Source: Hyphomicrobiales bacterium (GTDB lineage: Bacteria; Pseudomonadota; Alphaproteobacteria; Rhizobiales; Rhizobiaceae). Taken from it: 64,000 nt of DNA. The stretch covers positions 186,001-250,000 of the forward strand of contig UCFC01000015.1 of NCBI GenBank assembly GCA_900471515.1, given 5' to 3'. The notes under the pieces were generated by a model, which was given only the letters and a program-made list of their open reading frames with translations, ran no database searches and was not told where the DNA came from. Shown piece by piece: positions 8,518 to 16,804 of the stretch. Every line of letters begins with the position of its first letter. Position 1 is the stretch's first letter. The position numbers and the translations under genes were made by a program.

Positions 8518-9918
8518 ATGAACGCCACCCTGCTGGCCGAGGATGCGCTTTCACCGAAGCTGACGCATCTCGGCGACCTTGCGAAACGATACACTTCCCC
8601 GGAATATTCGGTCACGCACGGTGGCCGCGTGCACACGATCGCTGCCGGTCACTACACCGTGCGCGGCCTTTCCCGGCATGTGCGCCTCGGCGAATTCGTG
8701 GCGCACAAATCCGCGACCGGTGTCCATCTCGGCGAAGTCGTCAGGGTGGAACCGGATCTCGTCTATGTCTGCCCGATCGAACCGGGCGAGCCGATCGGCA
8801 TCCATGACATCGTGATCCGCAAGGGAGCCTTCCGCATCTCGCCGTCGGACAGCTGGTGCGGCCGCACCATCAATTCCCTCTGCGAGCCGATCGACGGGCT
8901 AGGCCCGATCGCCGAAGGCCTGGACCGCCGGTCGATTTCGACCACCGCGCCGCCTTCGATGACACGCCAGCGCGTCGAAAACGGGTTCAAGACCGGCGTG
9001 CGCGCGATCGATATTTTCTCCCCGCTCTGCCTCGGCCAGCGTCTCGGCATTTTCGCCGGCTCCGGCGTCGGCAAGTCGACGCTGCTGTCGATGCTGGCCC
9101 GTGCCGACGCCTTCGACAAGGTGGTCATCGCGCTGGTCGGCGAACGCGGCCGCGAAGTGCGCGAATTCATCGAGGATACGCTCGGCAGCAATATGAGGAA
9201 GGCGATTGCCGTCGTTGCCACCAGCGACGAGAGCCCCATGCTGCGCAAGATGGCGCCGCTGACGGCGGTGACGATCGCCGAGCATTTCCGCGACAAGGGC
9301 GAAAACGTTCTCTTCATCGTCGACAGCGTCACGCGTTTCGCGCATGCGATTCGCGAAGTGGCGACCGCTTCCGGCGAGCCGCCGATCGCCCGCGGCTATC
9401 CGGCCTCCGTCTTCACCGAGCTGCCGCGTCTTCTGGAACGCGCCGGTCCCGGTCCGGAAGGCGCCGGCACCATCACCGCGATCATCTCCATCCTCGTCGA
9501 TGGCGACAATCACAACGACCCGATCGCCGACTCCACGCGCGGCATTCTGGACGGTCACATCGTCCTGCAGCGCAGCCTGGCGGAGGAGGGGCGCTACCCG
9601 CCAATCGATCCGCTTGCATCCATCTCGCGTCTTGCCCGCAAGGCCTGGACCCCGGACCAGGAGAAGCTGGTTTCCCGCCTCAAGGTGCTCATCCACCGCT
9701 TCGAGGAAACCCGCGACCTGCGCTTGATCGGCGGCTATCGCCCAGGCGCCGATCCCGATCTCGACATGGCGGTCAAGCAGGTGCCGATCATCTATGACGT
9801 CCTGAAACAGTCTCCGGGAGACCGCGAATCGCTCGATGCCTTCGCCGATCTTGCCGGCGCTCTCAAGGCCGCCGCCGGCGTACCCACTCCGAGTGCGCCT
9901 ATTCAAAGGAGGGCCTGA
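8518..9918 (+). CDS. fliI: FliI, flagellum-specific export ATPase
   Basis: A 466-residue F1-beta-like ATPase that energises unfolding and entry of flagellar substrates into the export gate. The Walker A motif GSGVGKST is at 181-188 and the Walker B Asp is in VLFIVDS (D269). A conserved PPIARGYPASVFTELPRLLERAG segment of the FliI/SctN family follows. It acts at the cytoplasmic face of the basal body with FliH and FliJ; probable homologues of these are encoded at 23841 and 38579. It is 15 nt downstream of flgF. Confidence 0.97.
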   Translation: MNATLLAEDALSPKLTHLGDLAKRYTSPEYSVTHGGRVHTIAAGHYTVRGLSRHVRLGEFVAHKSATGVHLGEVVRVEPDLVYVCPIEPGEPIGIHDIVIRKGAFRISPSDSWCGRTINSLCEPIDGLGPIAEGLDRRSISTTAPPSMTRQRVENGFKTGVRAIDIFSPLCLGQRLGIFAGSGVGKSTLLSMLARADAFDKVVIALVGERGREVREFIEDTLGSNMRKAIAVVATSDESPMLRKMAPLTAVTIAEHFRDKGENVLFIVDSVTRFAHAIREVATASGEPPIARGYPASVFTELPRLLERAGPGPEGAGTITAIISILVDGDNHNDPIADSTRGILDGHIVLQRSLAEEGRYPPIDPLASISRLARKAWTPDQEKLVSRLKVLIHRFEETRDLRLIGGYRPGADPDLDMAVKQVPIIYDVLKQSPGDRESLDAFADLAGALKAAAGVPTPSAPIQRRA

Positions 9919-9920
9919 GC

Positions 9921-10463
9921 ATGGCCGATTTCGAAGACGAACGGATTGCCGCGCTGAAAGAGCGCGACAAGGGCGTGCTGCTCGACCGCGCACTGACCTT
10001 TTTGGGGCTGGCGCTTGCCGGCGCTTCCGCCTTCTTCCCCTGGTACGTCTTCTTCAACGAGGACAAGTTCGGCATCAACGTTGCCGACAGCAATACCTCG
10101 CGCGAATTGCCGGACTGGCCGGCGCGCAACGTCTTCAGCGTTTCGCCGCTCGCCATGGTCAACAAGAACGACGAGGCCAAGAAAGTCCCGCCGATCGACA
10201 ACATGACGACGGCAACCGTGTCCGAGCTCGGCAAGGAACGCAACGGCGACGCCTCGATGGAGGATCAGCCCTTCCCCGGCAAGGGCTCTTTCCGTCTGCT
10301 GCACGTGGCCAACGGCCGGGCGCTCATCGAGGATCCTTCGGGCATGTACGTCGTGCGCGTCGGCTCGATCCTGCCTGACGAAAGCCGTCTTGCCACTTTG
10401 GAACAGCGCGACGGCAAGTGGGTGATCGTCACGTCCAAGGGTGAGGTCTACCAGAACAACTAG
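9921..10463 (+). CDS. Hypothetical membrane-anchored protein between fliI and flgB
   Basis: A 180-residue protein with a charged N-terminus, one hydrophobic segment (about 23-46, LTFLGLALAGASAFFPWYVF) and a predicted periplasmic remainder. Its ATG is 2 nt after the fliI stop, so the two are translationally linked. The C-terminal half (about 118-178) reads like a small beta-rich domain (FRLLHVANGRALIEDPSGMY). I do not recognise a family. The same place in rhizobial clusters holds a hypothetical gene, which suggests a flagellar accessory role. No function is proposed beyond that. Confidence 0.85.
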   Translation: MADFEDERIAALKERDKGVLLDRALTFLGLALAGASAFFPWYVFFNEDKFGINVADSNTSRELPDWPARNVFSVSPLAMVNKNDEAKKVPPIDNMTTATVSELGKERNGDASMEDQPFPGKGSFRLLHVANGRALIEDPSGMYVVRVGSILPDESRLATLEQRDGKWVIVTSKGEVYQNN

Positions 10464-10633
10464 TTCGGGCGAAACGACGAATCGCTGCGAGGTCCAGCCG
10501 GAAAGCCGGCCGGGCGGCGGTTGGCCAGTGTGCGCAAGTAACCCCTGCGAATTGGCTGTAAAGCCAGCGTTTACCGTAAGTCCCACGCAAGATTACCGCC
10601 CTAGGTTCGGCCTAGTAAAAACGGAGAGTTCTC
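10464..10633 (+). promoter_or_regulatory. Gap upstream of flgB, possible internal promoter
   Basis: 170 non-coding bases with a small GC hairpin (CCGG-AAAG-CCGG around 10500) and an AT-richer stretch before the flgB ribosome site (GGAGAG at 10622-10627). In a cluster where most gaps are under 20 nt this suggests an internal promoter for flgBC-fliE-flgG, but no consensus can be assigned. Confidence 0.4.
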
Positions 10634-11026
10634 ATGCAACCGATTCAACTGTTCGACTTGGCTTCAAAGCAGGCGGAATGGCTGACGATCCGTCAGGAGG
10701 TTGTTGCCGGCAACATCGCGAATGCAAACACGCCGAAGTTTCGTGCCAAGGACGTGACGCCCTTTCAGGCGGTGCTCGACCAATCGGACGTGACCATGAC
10801 GCGCACCAATCCGATGCATCTGAGCGGCAACGATTTCAGCACGAGCGGCAGCATCGACGTGAAGGATGCCGCGCTCGATCAGGAAATCGGCGTCCAGGAA
10901 TCCGGCAACACCGTCGGTGTGGCCGAAGAACTCTCCAAGGCCGGCGAGATCAAGCGTCAGTACGACCTGAATACCTCGCTGGTCAGTTCCTTTCATCGAA
11001 TGATGTTGATGACCGTAAGGAAGTAG
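10634..11026 (+). CDS. flgB: FlgB, proximal rod protein
   Basis: A 130-residue rod protein with the family N-terminal motif ([20 protein letters not shown]) and a C-terminal amphipathic helix ([14 protein letters not shown]). FlgB is thought to be among the first rod subunits placed on the MS-ring through FliE. ATG 10634 is preceded by CGGAGAG. flgC follows after 4 nt. The length is normal. Confidence 0.95.
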   Translation: MQPIQLFDLASKQAEWLTIRQEVVAGNIANANTPKFRAKDVTPFQAVLDQSDVTMTRTNPMHLSGNDFSTSGSIDVKDAALDQEIGVQESGNTVGVAEELSKAGEIKRQYDLNTSLVSSFHRMMLMTVRK

Positions 11027-11030
11027 ACGC

Positions 11031-11450
11031 ATGGATCCGCTTTCAGCAGCAATGAAAATCGCAGGTTCCGGGCTCGAATCGCAGTCGACACGTCTGCGCA
11101 TCGTCTCGGAAAACATCGCCAACGCCCGTTCGACCGGCGACACGCCCGGTGCCGATCCCTATCGCCGCAAGACCATCACTTTCGGCCAGCAGCTTGATCG
11201 CGCCAGCGGCGTCGAGACCGTCAGCGTCAAGAAGATCGGTGTCGATGAAGGCGATTTCATCAAGGAATACGATCCGAGCAATCCTGCTGCGGACGACAAG
11301 GGCATCGTCAAGCTGCCGAACGTCAACATCCTGATCGAGATGGCCGACATGCGCGAAGCCAACCGCTCGTATGACGCCAATCTGCAGACGATCAGGCAGA
11401 CCCGCGACCTCATTTCCTCGACGATCGATCTTCTCAAGAGCTCACAATAA
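11031..11450 (+). CDS. flgC: FlgC, proximal rod protein
   Basis: A 139-residue rod protein with the signature [11 protein letters not shown] near residue 25 and the C-terminal FlgC motif ([21 protein letters not shown]). It assembles with FlgB and FlgF in the proximal rod. The stop codon overlaps the fliE start (TAATG), indicating translational coupling. Confidence 0.96.
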   Translation: MDPLSAAMKIAGSGLESQSTRLRIVSENIANARSTGDTPGADPYRRKTITFGQQLDRASGVETVSVKKIGVDEGDFIKEYDPSNPAADDKGIVKLPNVNILIEMADMREANRSYDANLQTIRQTRDLISSTIDLLKSSQ

Positions 11451-11791
11451 TGATCAGCAGCGTACAGAACGTCAGCAATCTTTCGATGACCCGCGCGCTC
11501 GGCGCCATCGACAGCGAAAATTCCGTCTCCTCCTCGACCGCGACCTCTTCGGCCGCATCGGGAGTATCGAACGGCCTGAGCTTCGCGTCCGTCATGGGCA
11601 ACATGGCGACCGAGGCCGTCAACAGCCTGAAGGGCGCCGAAAACATGTCCTTCGCCGGCATCAAGGGCACGGCTTCCACGCGCGAAGTCGTCGATTCCAT
11701 GCTGCAGGCCGAGCAGACGCTTCAGACTGCAATTGCCATTCGCGACAAGGTCGTCTCGGCCTTCCTCGAAGTCACAAAGATGCAGATGTAA
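11450..11791 (+). CDS. fliE: FliE, hook-basal body adaptor
   Basis: A 113-residue protein whose C-terminal half matches FliE (about 35-113, including STREVVDSMLQAEQTLQTAI, then RDKVVSAFLEV). FliE joins the MS-ring to the proximal rod and is required for export of rod proteins. Its start overlaps the flgC stop by one base. The N-terminus is Ser/Ala-rich and poorly conserved, as is usual. Confidence 0.94.
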   Translation: MISSVQNVSNLSMTRALGAIDSENSVSSSTATSSAASGVSNGLSFASVMGNMATEAVNSLKGAENMSFAGIKGTASTREVVDSMLQAEQTLQTAIAIRDKVVSAFLEVTKMQM

Positions 11792-11810
11792 CTGATTTGA
11801 GGACGAACAC

Positions 11811-12599
11811 ATGAGAGCGCTCGCCATTGCAGCAACGGGCATGGATGCCCAGCAGACCAATCTGGAAGTCATCGCGAACAATATCGCCAACATCAATACG
11901 ACGGGCTTCAAGCGCGCCCGTGCCGAGTTCACCGACCTTCTCTACCAGACCGAACGCGCCAAGGGCGTGGCCAACCGCGCCAACCAGGCCATCGTGCCGG
12001 AAGGCGCCAATATCGGTCTCGGTGTGCAGACCTCGGCAGTGCGAAACCTGCACCTGCAGGGCGAACTGACCCAGACCGGCAACGATCTCGACATCGCCAT
12101 CGTCGGCAAGGGCTTTTTCCAGATCCAGTCGACCGACGGCACGACGCTCTACAGCCGCGCCGGCGCGCTCAACAAGAACGACCAGGGCCAGCTCGTCACC
12201 ATCGACGGCTACGAGGTCATCCCCGGCATCACCATCCCACAGGGCGCCACGGAACTGACGGTCAGCCGCTCCGGCGAAGTGACGGCCAAGCTGCCCGGCC
12301 AGACCGATCCGACCACGCTCGGTCAGATCACGCTTGCGGACTTCGTCAACGAAGCCGGCCTGAAGCCGATCGGCGACAACCTCTTCCAGGAAACGCCGGC
12401 ATCCGGCGAGGCCGTCGTCGGCAATCCCGACGAGGACAACATGGGCTACCTCAAGCAGGGCTACCTGGAATCCTCCAACGTCGACCCGGTGAAGGAAATC
12501 ACCGAGCTGATATCGGCCCAGCGCGCCTATGAAATGAACTCGAAGGTGATCACGACCGCTGATGAAATGGCATCCATCGTCAGCAAGAACCTGAAGTAA
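11811..12599 (+). CDS. flgG: FlgG, distal rod protein
   Basis: A 262-residue rod protein, the usual FlgG length. The N-terminal signature is [20 protein letters not shown], a central D1 domain follows, and the C-terminus contains [20 protein letters not shown] and [10 protein letters not shown]. FlgG forms the distal rod passing through the P- and L-rings, which are encoded just downstream (flgI, flgH). RBS-like GAGGA precedes ATG 11811. Confidence 0.97.
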   Translation: MRALAIAATGMDAQQTNLEVIANNIANINTTGFKRARAEFTDLLYQTERAKGVANRANQAIVPEGANIGLGVQTSAVRNLHLQGELTQTGNDLDIAIVGKGFFQIQSTDGTTLYSRAGALNKNDQGQLVTIDGYEVIPGITIPQGATELTVSRSGEVTAKLPGQTDPTTLGQITLADFVNEAGLKPIGDNLFQETPASGEAVVGNPDEDNMGYLKQGYLESSNVDPVKEITELISAQRAYEMNSKVITTADEMASIVSKNLK

Positions 12600-12615
12600 G
12601 AGGGAAGGGCCGAAC

Positions 12616-13098
12616 ATGATGTTTCGCCGGGCAGGATACATCCAGGGATGGGTGGCTGCGGCCACGATCGCAATTGCCGGCATGGTCGTGCCGGCAGCAG
12701 CGGATGCCGGCATGGGTTATGCCGTCGTCCCGACGACGATCATCTACCCCGGCGACACGATTACGAGCGCCCAGCTTCAGGAAGTCGAAGTCACCAACCC
12801 CAACCTGTCGGGAGATTACGCAAAGTCGGTCTCCCAGGTGGAGGGGCTGGTTTCCAAGCGCACGCTTCTGCCGGGCCGGACGATTTCGGTCTCGGCCCTG
12901 CGCGAACCCTATACGGTCACGCGCGGCTCCAACATCCGCCTGGTCTTCCAGCTCGGCCAGATGACCATCTCCGCGGCCGGCACGCCTCTCGAAGACGGCG
13001 CGACCGGCCAGTTGATCCGTGCACGCAATATGGATTCCGGCGTCATCGTCAGCGGCACCGTGCTCGCCGACGGTACGGTCCATGTGAGGGCAAAATGA
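12616..13098 (+). CDS. flgA: FlgA, periplasmic P-ring assembly chaperone
   Basis: A 160-residue exported protein with an N-terminal hydrophobic signal (about 10-30, WVAAATIAIAGMVVPAAADA) and a C-terminal SAF-like/ChapFlgA domain (about 35-160, with GDTITSAQLQEVEV and VHVRAK). FlgA assists FlgI polymerisation around the rod. Its stop overlaps the flgI start (ATGA), a strong sign of coupling. Confidence 0.93.
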   Translation: MMFRRAGYIQGWVAAATIAIAGMVVPAAADAGMGYAVVPTTIIYPGDTITSAQLQEVEVTNPNLSGDYAKSVSQVEGLVSKRTLLPGRTISVSALREPYTVTRGSNIRLVFQLGQMTISAAGTPLEDGATGQLIRARNMDSGVIVSGTVLADGTVHVRAK

Positions 13099-14216
13099 AG
13101 TTCTTCTTTCGCATTCTGAGCCTGCTTGCGGTTCTGGCGATGAGCCTTGCCGATGTCGCGCCCGCCTGGGCGCTGACGTCCCGCATCAAGGATATCGCCT
13201 CGCTGCAGGCCGGCCGAGACAACCAGCTCATCGGTTACGGCCTCATCGTCGGTCTGCAGGGCACCGGTGACGGTTTCCGTGCGTCTCCGTTTACCGAGCA
13301 GTCCATGCGCGCCATGCTGCAGAACCTCGGTATTTCCACGCAGGGCGGCCAGTCGAATGCCAAGAATACGGCGGCCGTCATGGTCACCGCCAATCTGCCG
13401 CCCTTCGCAAGCCCCGGCAGCCGCATCGACGTGACGGTCAGCTCGCTCGGCGATGCGACCTCGCTGCGCGGCGGCACGCTGGTCATGACCTCCCTGTCGG
13501 GGGCCGACGGCCAGATCTACGCCGTCGCCCAGGGCGCGGTCATCGTCTCCGGCTTCCAGGCCCAGGGGGCGGCCGCAACCGTGACCGAGGGTGTGACGAC
13601 CGCCGGCCGCGTGCCGGGCGGCGCCATCATCGAGCGCGAGTTGCCGTCCCGCTTCAAGGATTCGGTCAATCTCGTCCTGCAGCTGCGCAACCCCGATTTC
13701 TCCACCGCGATCCGCATTGCCGATATCGTCAACGGCTACGCCAAGGCCCGCTTCGGCGGACCGGTCGCGGAGGCCAAGGATTCGCAGGAAGTCGTCATCG
13801 AAAAGCCACGCGAGGCCGATCTGACGCGCCTGATGGCCGATCTCGAAAATCTCGTCGTCGAGACCGATACGCCGGCCAAGGTCGTCATCAACGAACGCAC
13901 CGGTACGATCGTCATCGGTTCCGATGTGCGCGTCTCGCCCGTCGCCGTCAGCTACGGTACACTGACCGTGCAGGTGACGGAAACGCCGCAGATCATTCAG
14001 CCCGAGCCCTTCTCGCGCGGTGAGACCGCCGTTCAGCCGCAGACGGATATCCAGGCGCAGAAGACGGGCGGACGGGTCGCGATCATCGACGGTCCCGACC
14101 TTCGCACCCTCGTTGCCGGTCTCAACAATATCGGCGTCAAACCGGATGGCATCATCGCCATTCTCCAGGGCATCAAGTCGGCAGGCGCCCTGCAAGCGGA
14201 GCTTGTGCTGCAATGA
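13095..14216 (+). CDS. flgI: FlgI, flagellar P-ring protein
   Basis: A 373-residue periplasmic ring protein with an N-terminal signal peptide (about 1-26, ending APAWA) and the family start RIKDIASLQAGRDNQLIGYG. The C-terminus contains the usual glycine-rich and VVINERTGTIVIG segments. It forms the P-ring in the peptidoglycan layer. I chose ATG 13095 because it overlaps the flgA stop and starts directly with the signal peptide; the frame is open upstream but only across flgA. Confidence 0.96.
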   Translation: MKFFFRILSLLAVLAMSLADVAPAWALTSRIKDIASLQAGRDNQLIGYGLIVGLQGTGDGFRASPFTEQSMRAMLQNLGISTQGGQSNAKNTAAVMVTANLPPFASPGSRIDVTVSSLGDATSLRGGTLVMTSLSGADGQIYAVAQGAVIVSGFQAQGAAATVTEGVTTAGRVPGGAIIERELPSRFKDSVNLVLQLRNPDFSTAIRIADIVNGYAKARFGGPVAEAKDSQEVVIEKPREADLTRLMADLENLVVETDTPAKVVINERTGTIVIGSDVRVSPVAVSYGTLTVQVTETPQIIQPEPFSRGETAVQPQTDIQAQKTGGRVAIIDGPDLRTLVAGLNNIGVKPDGIIAILQGIKSAGALQAELVLQ

Positions 14217-14752
14217 TCAAGATCACGAACCGGAACCCGATCGCTAAACTGCTGCGCCGGCTGGCCCTGCCGGCGGCAGGCCTCGTGCTGCTCTCCATTC
14301 CCGGCGCCTTCGCCCAGGAAGTGGCGCCGCTCGGCGACATCACGCCGACGGACGAGGTCAAGCAGTTCTGCACCAACATCGCCGATCCGGCGCGCGACCA
14401 GCGCTATCTCCTGCAGAAGCAGGAGCTTGAAAAGCTGCGCGCCGATATCGACAGCCGCATCGCCGAAATGGACAAACGCAAGACCGAATACCAGGACTGG
14501 CTGAAGCGGCGCGACGATTTCCTCAAGCAGGCCGAGGCCGGCCTGACGGATATCTACAAGAAGATGAAGCCGGACGCCGCCGCCCTGCAGCTGCAGGACG
14601 TCAAGCCCGAACTGGCCGCCGCCGTCATCATGCGGCTCGGCGCGCGCCAGTCCAGCCTCATCCTGAACGAGATGGATTCCACCCAGGCGGCCAAAATCGC
14701 CGGCATCATCGCAAGTGCATCTGATCCCAATACCTCGAAGGATCCTTCATGA
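14213..14752 (+). CDS. motE: MotE, periplasmic chaperone for MotC
   Basis: A 179-residue exported protein with an N-terminal signal sequence (about 16-35) followed by a coiled-coil region (about 60-115, KQELEKLRADIDSRIAEMDK) and a helical C-terminus containing LKPELAAAVIMRLG-type sequence. In S. meliloti MotE is needed for stability of the periplasmic motor protein MotC. Its ATG overlaps the flgI stop, and its own stop overlaps the flgH start. The C-terminal part resembles the MgtE-N/FliG-like helical fold noted for this family. Confidence 0.88.
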   Translation: MIKITNRNPIAKLLRRLALPAAGLVLLSIPGAFAQEVAPLGDITPTDEVKQFCTNIADPARDQRYLLQKQELEKLRADIDSRIAEMDKRKTEYQDWLKRRDDFLKQAEAGLTDIYKKMKPDAAALQLQDVKPELAAAVIMRLGARQSSLILNEMDSTQAAKIAGIIASASDPNTSKDPS

Positions 14753-15462
14753 ATAAGCGTTTACCGGCTGTGATCGCCGCCGTCGCCCTGCTTGCAGGCT
14801 GCCAGTCCACGGCAGTCAACGAGATCGGCCGCGCGCCTTCCATGAGCCCGATCGGCAGCGGTCTCGCCTACGGCCAAACGCCGCAGATGGCGCTCTATCC
14901 GAAGCAGCCGCGCGCCGTCGCACAAGGCTATTCGCTGTGGAGCGATTCGCAGGCCGCCCTCTTCAAGGATGCGCGCGCCTTGAATGTCGGCGACATCCTG
15001 ACGGTCGACATCCAGATCAACGACAAGGGATCTTTCGACAACGAGACCAACCGCAGCCGCACCAATTCGAGCGGCATGAACTGGGATATCAACGCCCAGA
15101 TCTTCGGCTGGACGCCGCAGTCGAAGACGGACCTGACCTACGGTTCCGACACGAGCACGGACGGCAAGGGCAAGATCGAGCGCACCGACAAGCTGAACCT
15201 TCTGGTCGCCGCCGTCGTCACCGGAATTCTCGAAAACGGCAACCTCGTCATCAGCGGCTCGCAGGAAGTCCGCCTGAACCAGGAACTGCGCATCCTCAAC
15301 GTCGCCGGCATCGTGCGTCCGCAGGACGTCAATTCCGACAACCAGATCTCCTACGACAAGATCGCCGAAGCCCGTATCTCCTATGGTGGCCGCGGCCGTC
15401 TGATGGAAGTGCAGCAGCCGCCGCGCGGCCAGCAGGCCGTCGATCTCTTCTCGCCGCTCTGA
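14749..15462 (+). CDS. flgH: FlgH, flagellar L-ring lipoprotein
   Basis: A 237-residue outer-membrane ring protein. A lipobox (LLAGC, lipidated Cys18) ends the signal peptide, and the conserved FlgH core follows (LFKDARALNVGDILTVDIQI, then GNLVISGSQEVRLNQE and the C-terminal GRLMEVQQPP). The L-ring surrounds the rod at the outer membrane. It is coupled to motE by a 4-nt overlap. Confidence 0.97.
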   Translation: MNKRLPAVIAAVALLAGCQSTAVNEIGRAPSMSPIGSGLAYGQTPQMALYPKQPRAVAQGYSLWSDSQAALFKDARALNVGDILTVDIQINDKGSFDNETNRSRTNSSGMNWDINAQIFGWTPQSKTDLTYGSDTSTDGKGKIERTDKLNLLVAAVVTGILENGNLVISGSQEVRLNQELRILNVAGIVRPQDVNSDNQISYDKIAEARISYGGRGRLMEVQQPPRGQQAVDLFSPL

Positions 15463-15474
15463 GGCTCGATCACA

Positions 15475-15981
15475 ATGGCAGAAACCGAAACAGGCGAAGG
15501 CAAGAAAAAGAAGTCGGGCGGCATGGTGATGACGATCGCCGGCCTTGCCGTGCTGACGCTCCTCGGCGCCGGCGGCGGCTGGGCGGTCGGCAACATGGTG
15601 GCCCCCAACATCCGCAGCGCCGTCGAGGCCGAGCAGGCGAAAGAGGCCGAGGCCAAGAAGAAGGCCGAGGGCGGCCTGCCGAAAATCGCCACCGAAGCCA
15701 ACAATATCGTGGTGCTCGACCCGGTCACGTCGAACCTCGCCTACCCCTCGGAAAACTGGATCCGACTCGAGGTGGCGCTGATGTTCAACGGACCGCCGGA
15801 TGTCAAGGTCGCCGAGGATATTCACCAGGATATCCTCGCTTATGTCAGGACCATTTCCCTTCAGCAGATCGAAGGGCCGCGCGGCTTTCAATATCTCAAG
15901 GATGACATCCAGGAACGTGTTGACCTTCGCTCTCAAGGGCGCGTATCGAAGGTCATGTTCAGGACCTTTGTCATCGAATGA
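15475..15981 (+). CDS. fliL: FliL, basal-body protein supporting the stator
   Basis: A 168-residue single-pass inner-membrane protein. The lysine-rich N-terminus (KKKKSGG) is followed by a membrane helix (about 18-42), an Ala/Glu/Lys linker and the periplasmic FliL domain (about 75-168, with WIRLEVALMFNGP and IQERVDLRSQGRVSKVMFRTFVIE). FliL rings are described around MotAB stators. It overlaps fliP by 4 nt. A second protein of similar topology is encoded at 39967. Confidence 0.94.
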   Translation: MAETETGEGKKKKSGGMVMTIAGLAVLTLLGAGGGWAVGNMVAPNIRSAVEAEQAKEAEAKKKAEGGLPKIATEANNIVVLDPVTSNLAYPSENWIRLEVALMFNGPPDVKVAEDIHQDILAYVRTISLQQIEGPRGFQYLKDDIQERVDLRSQGRVSKVMFRTFVIE

Positions 15982-16715
15982 TTCGATTCATAGTTTGCCT
16001 TGCCGCCATGATGGCGGTGCCGGAACTGGCGGTGGCCCAGCAGCTGCCGACTGATCTGTTGAATATCCCGGTCGACGGCTCGGTCGCCGCCTGGATCATC
16101 AGGACATTCGGCCTTCTGACCGTGCTTTCGGTCGCGCCGGGCATCCTCATCATGGTGACGAGTTTTCCTCGCTTCATCATCGCCTTCTCGATCCTGCGTT
16201 CGGGCATGGGCCTGTCCTCGACGCCCTCGAACATGATCCTTCTCTCGCTCTCGCTGTTCATGACCTTCTACGTCATGTCGCCGACCTTCGACCGGGCCTG
16301 GCAGGACGGCGTCCAGCCGCTGCTCGCCAACCAGATCGATGAGGCCACGGCCGTCCAGCGCATTGCCGAGCCGTTCCGCACCTTCATGTCGGCCAATACG
16401 CGCGACAAGGATCTCGCTCTTTTCGCGGATCTGGCGCGCGAGCGCGGCCAGAACATCCAGACGACCGAGCCGATCGACTACCGCATCCTGCTTCCCGCCT
16501 TCATGATCTCGGAGATCCGGCGCGGTTTCGAAATCGGCTTCCTCATCGTCCTGCCCTTCCTCGTCATCGACCTGATCGTCGCGACGATCACCATGGCCAT
16601 GGGTATGATGATGCTGCCGCCGACTTCGATCTCGCTGCCGTTCAAGATCCTCTTCTTCGTGCTGATCGATGGCTGGAACCTTCTCGTCGGCAGCCTCGTG
16701 CGCTCCTTCAGCTGA
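15978..16715 (+). CDS. fliP: FliP, flagellar type III export gate protein
   Basis: A 245-residue polytopic protein with a cleavable-type signal (1-20), about four further membrane segments and the family signature (TSFPRFIIAFSILRSGMGL, later ILLPAFMISEIRRGFEIGF). FliP forms the core of the FliPQR gate complex; FliQ and FliR are encoded further along at 35351 and 37820. It is the last gene of the plus-strand basal-body run, with a terminator 33 nt downstream. Confidence 0.97.
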   Translation: MIRFIVCLAAMMAVPELAVAQQLPTDLLNIPVDGSVAAWIIRTFGLLTVLSVAPGILIMVTSFPRFIIAFSILRSGMGLSSTPSNMILLSLSLFMTFYVMSPTFDRAWQDGVQPLLANQIDEATAVQRIAEPFRTFMSANTRDKDLALFADLARERGQNIQTTEPIDYRILLPAFMISEIRRGFEIGFLIVLPFLVIDLIVATITMAMGMMMLPPTSISLPFKILFFVLIDGWNLLVGSLVRSFS

Positions 16716-16747
16716 CGGCCCGACGCAGCTTTAATTTTCACATGAAC

Positions 16748-16777
16748 AAAACCCGCTGGATCGCTCCGGCGGGTTTT
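16748..16777. terminator. Terminator between convergent fliP and the GT41 gene
   Basis: AAAACCCGC (16748-16756) pairs perfectly with GCGGGTTTT (16769-16777). The A tract on one side and T tract on the other let it serve both fliP (plus) and the convergent gene at 16805 (minus). Confidence 0.85.
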
Positions 16778-16804
16778 GTGCTTTCGGATGCGGCTGGGGC
16801 CGAC

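Noticed and set aside
12909..14213. Long minus-strand frame opposite flgA and flgI
   Set aside because: His/Asp/Arg-rich translation without known motif, opposite well-identified genes; an antisense shadow.
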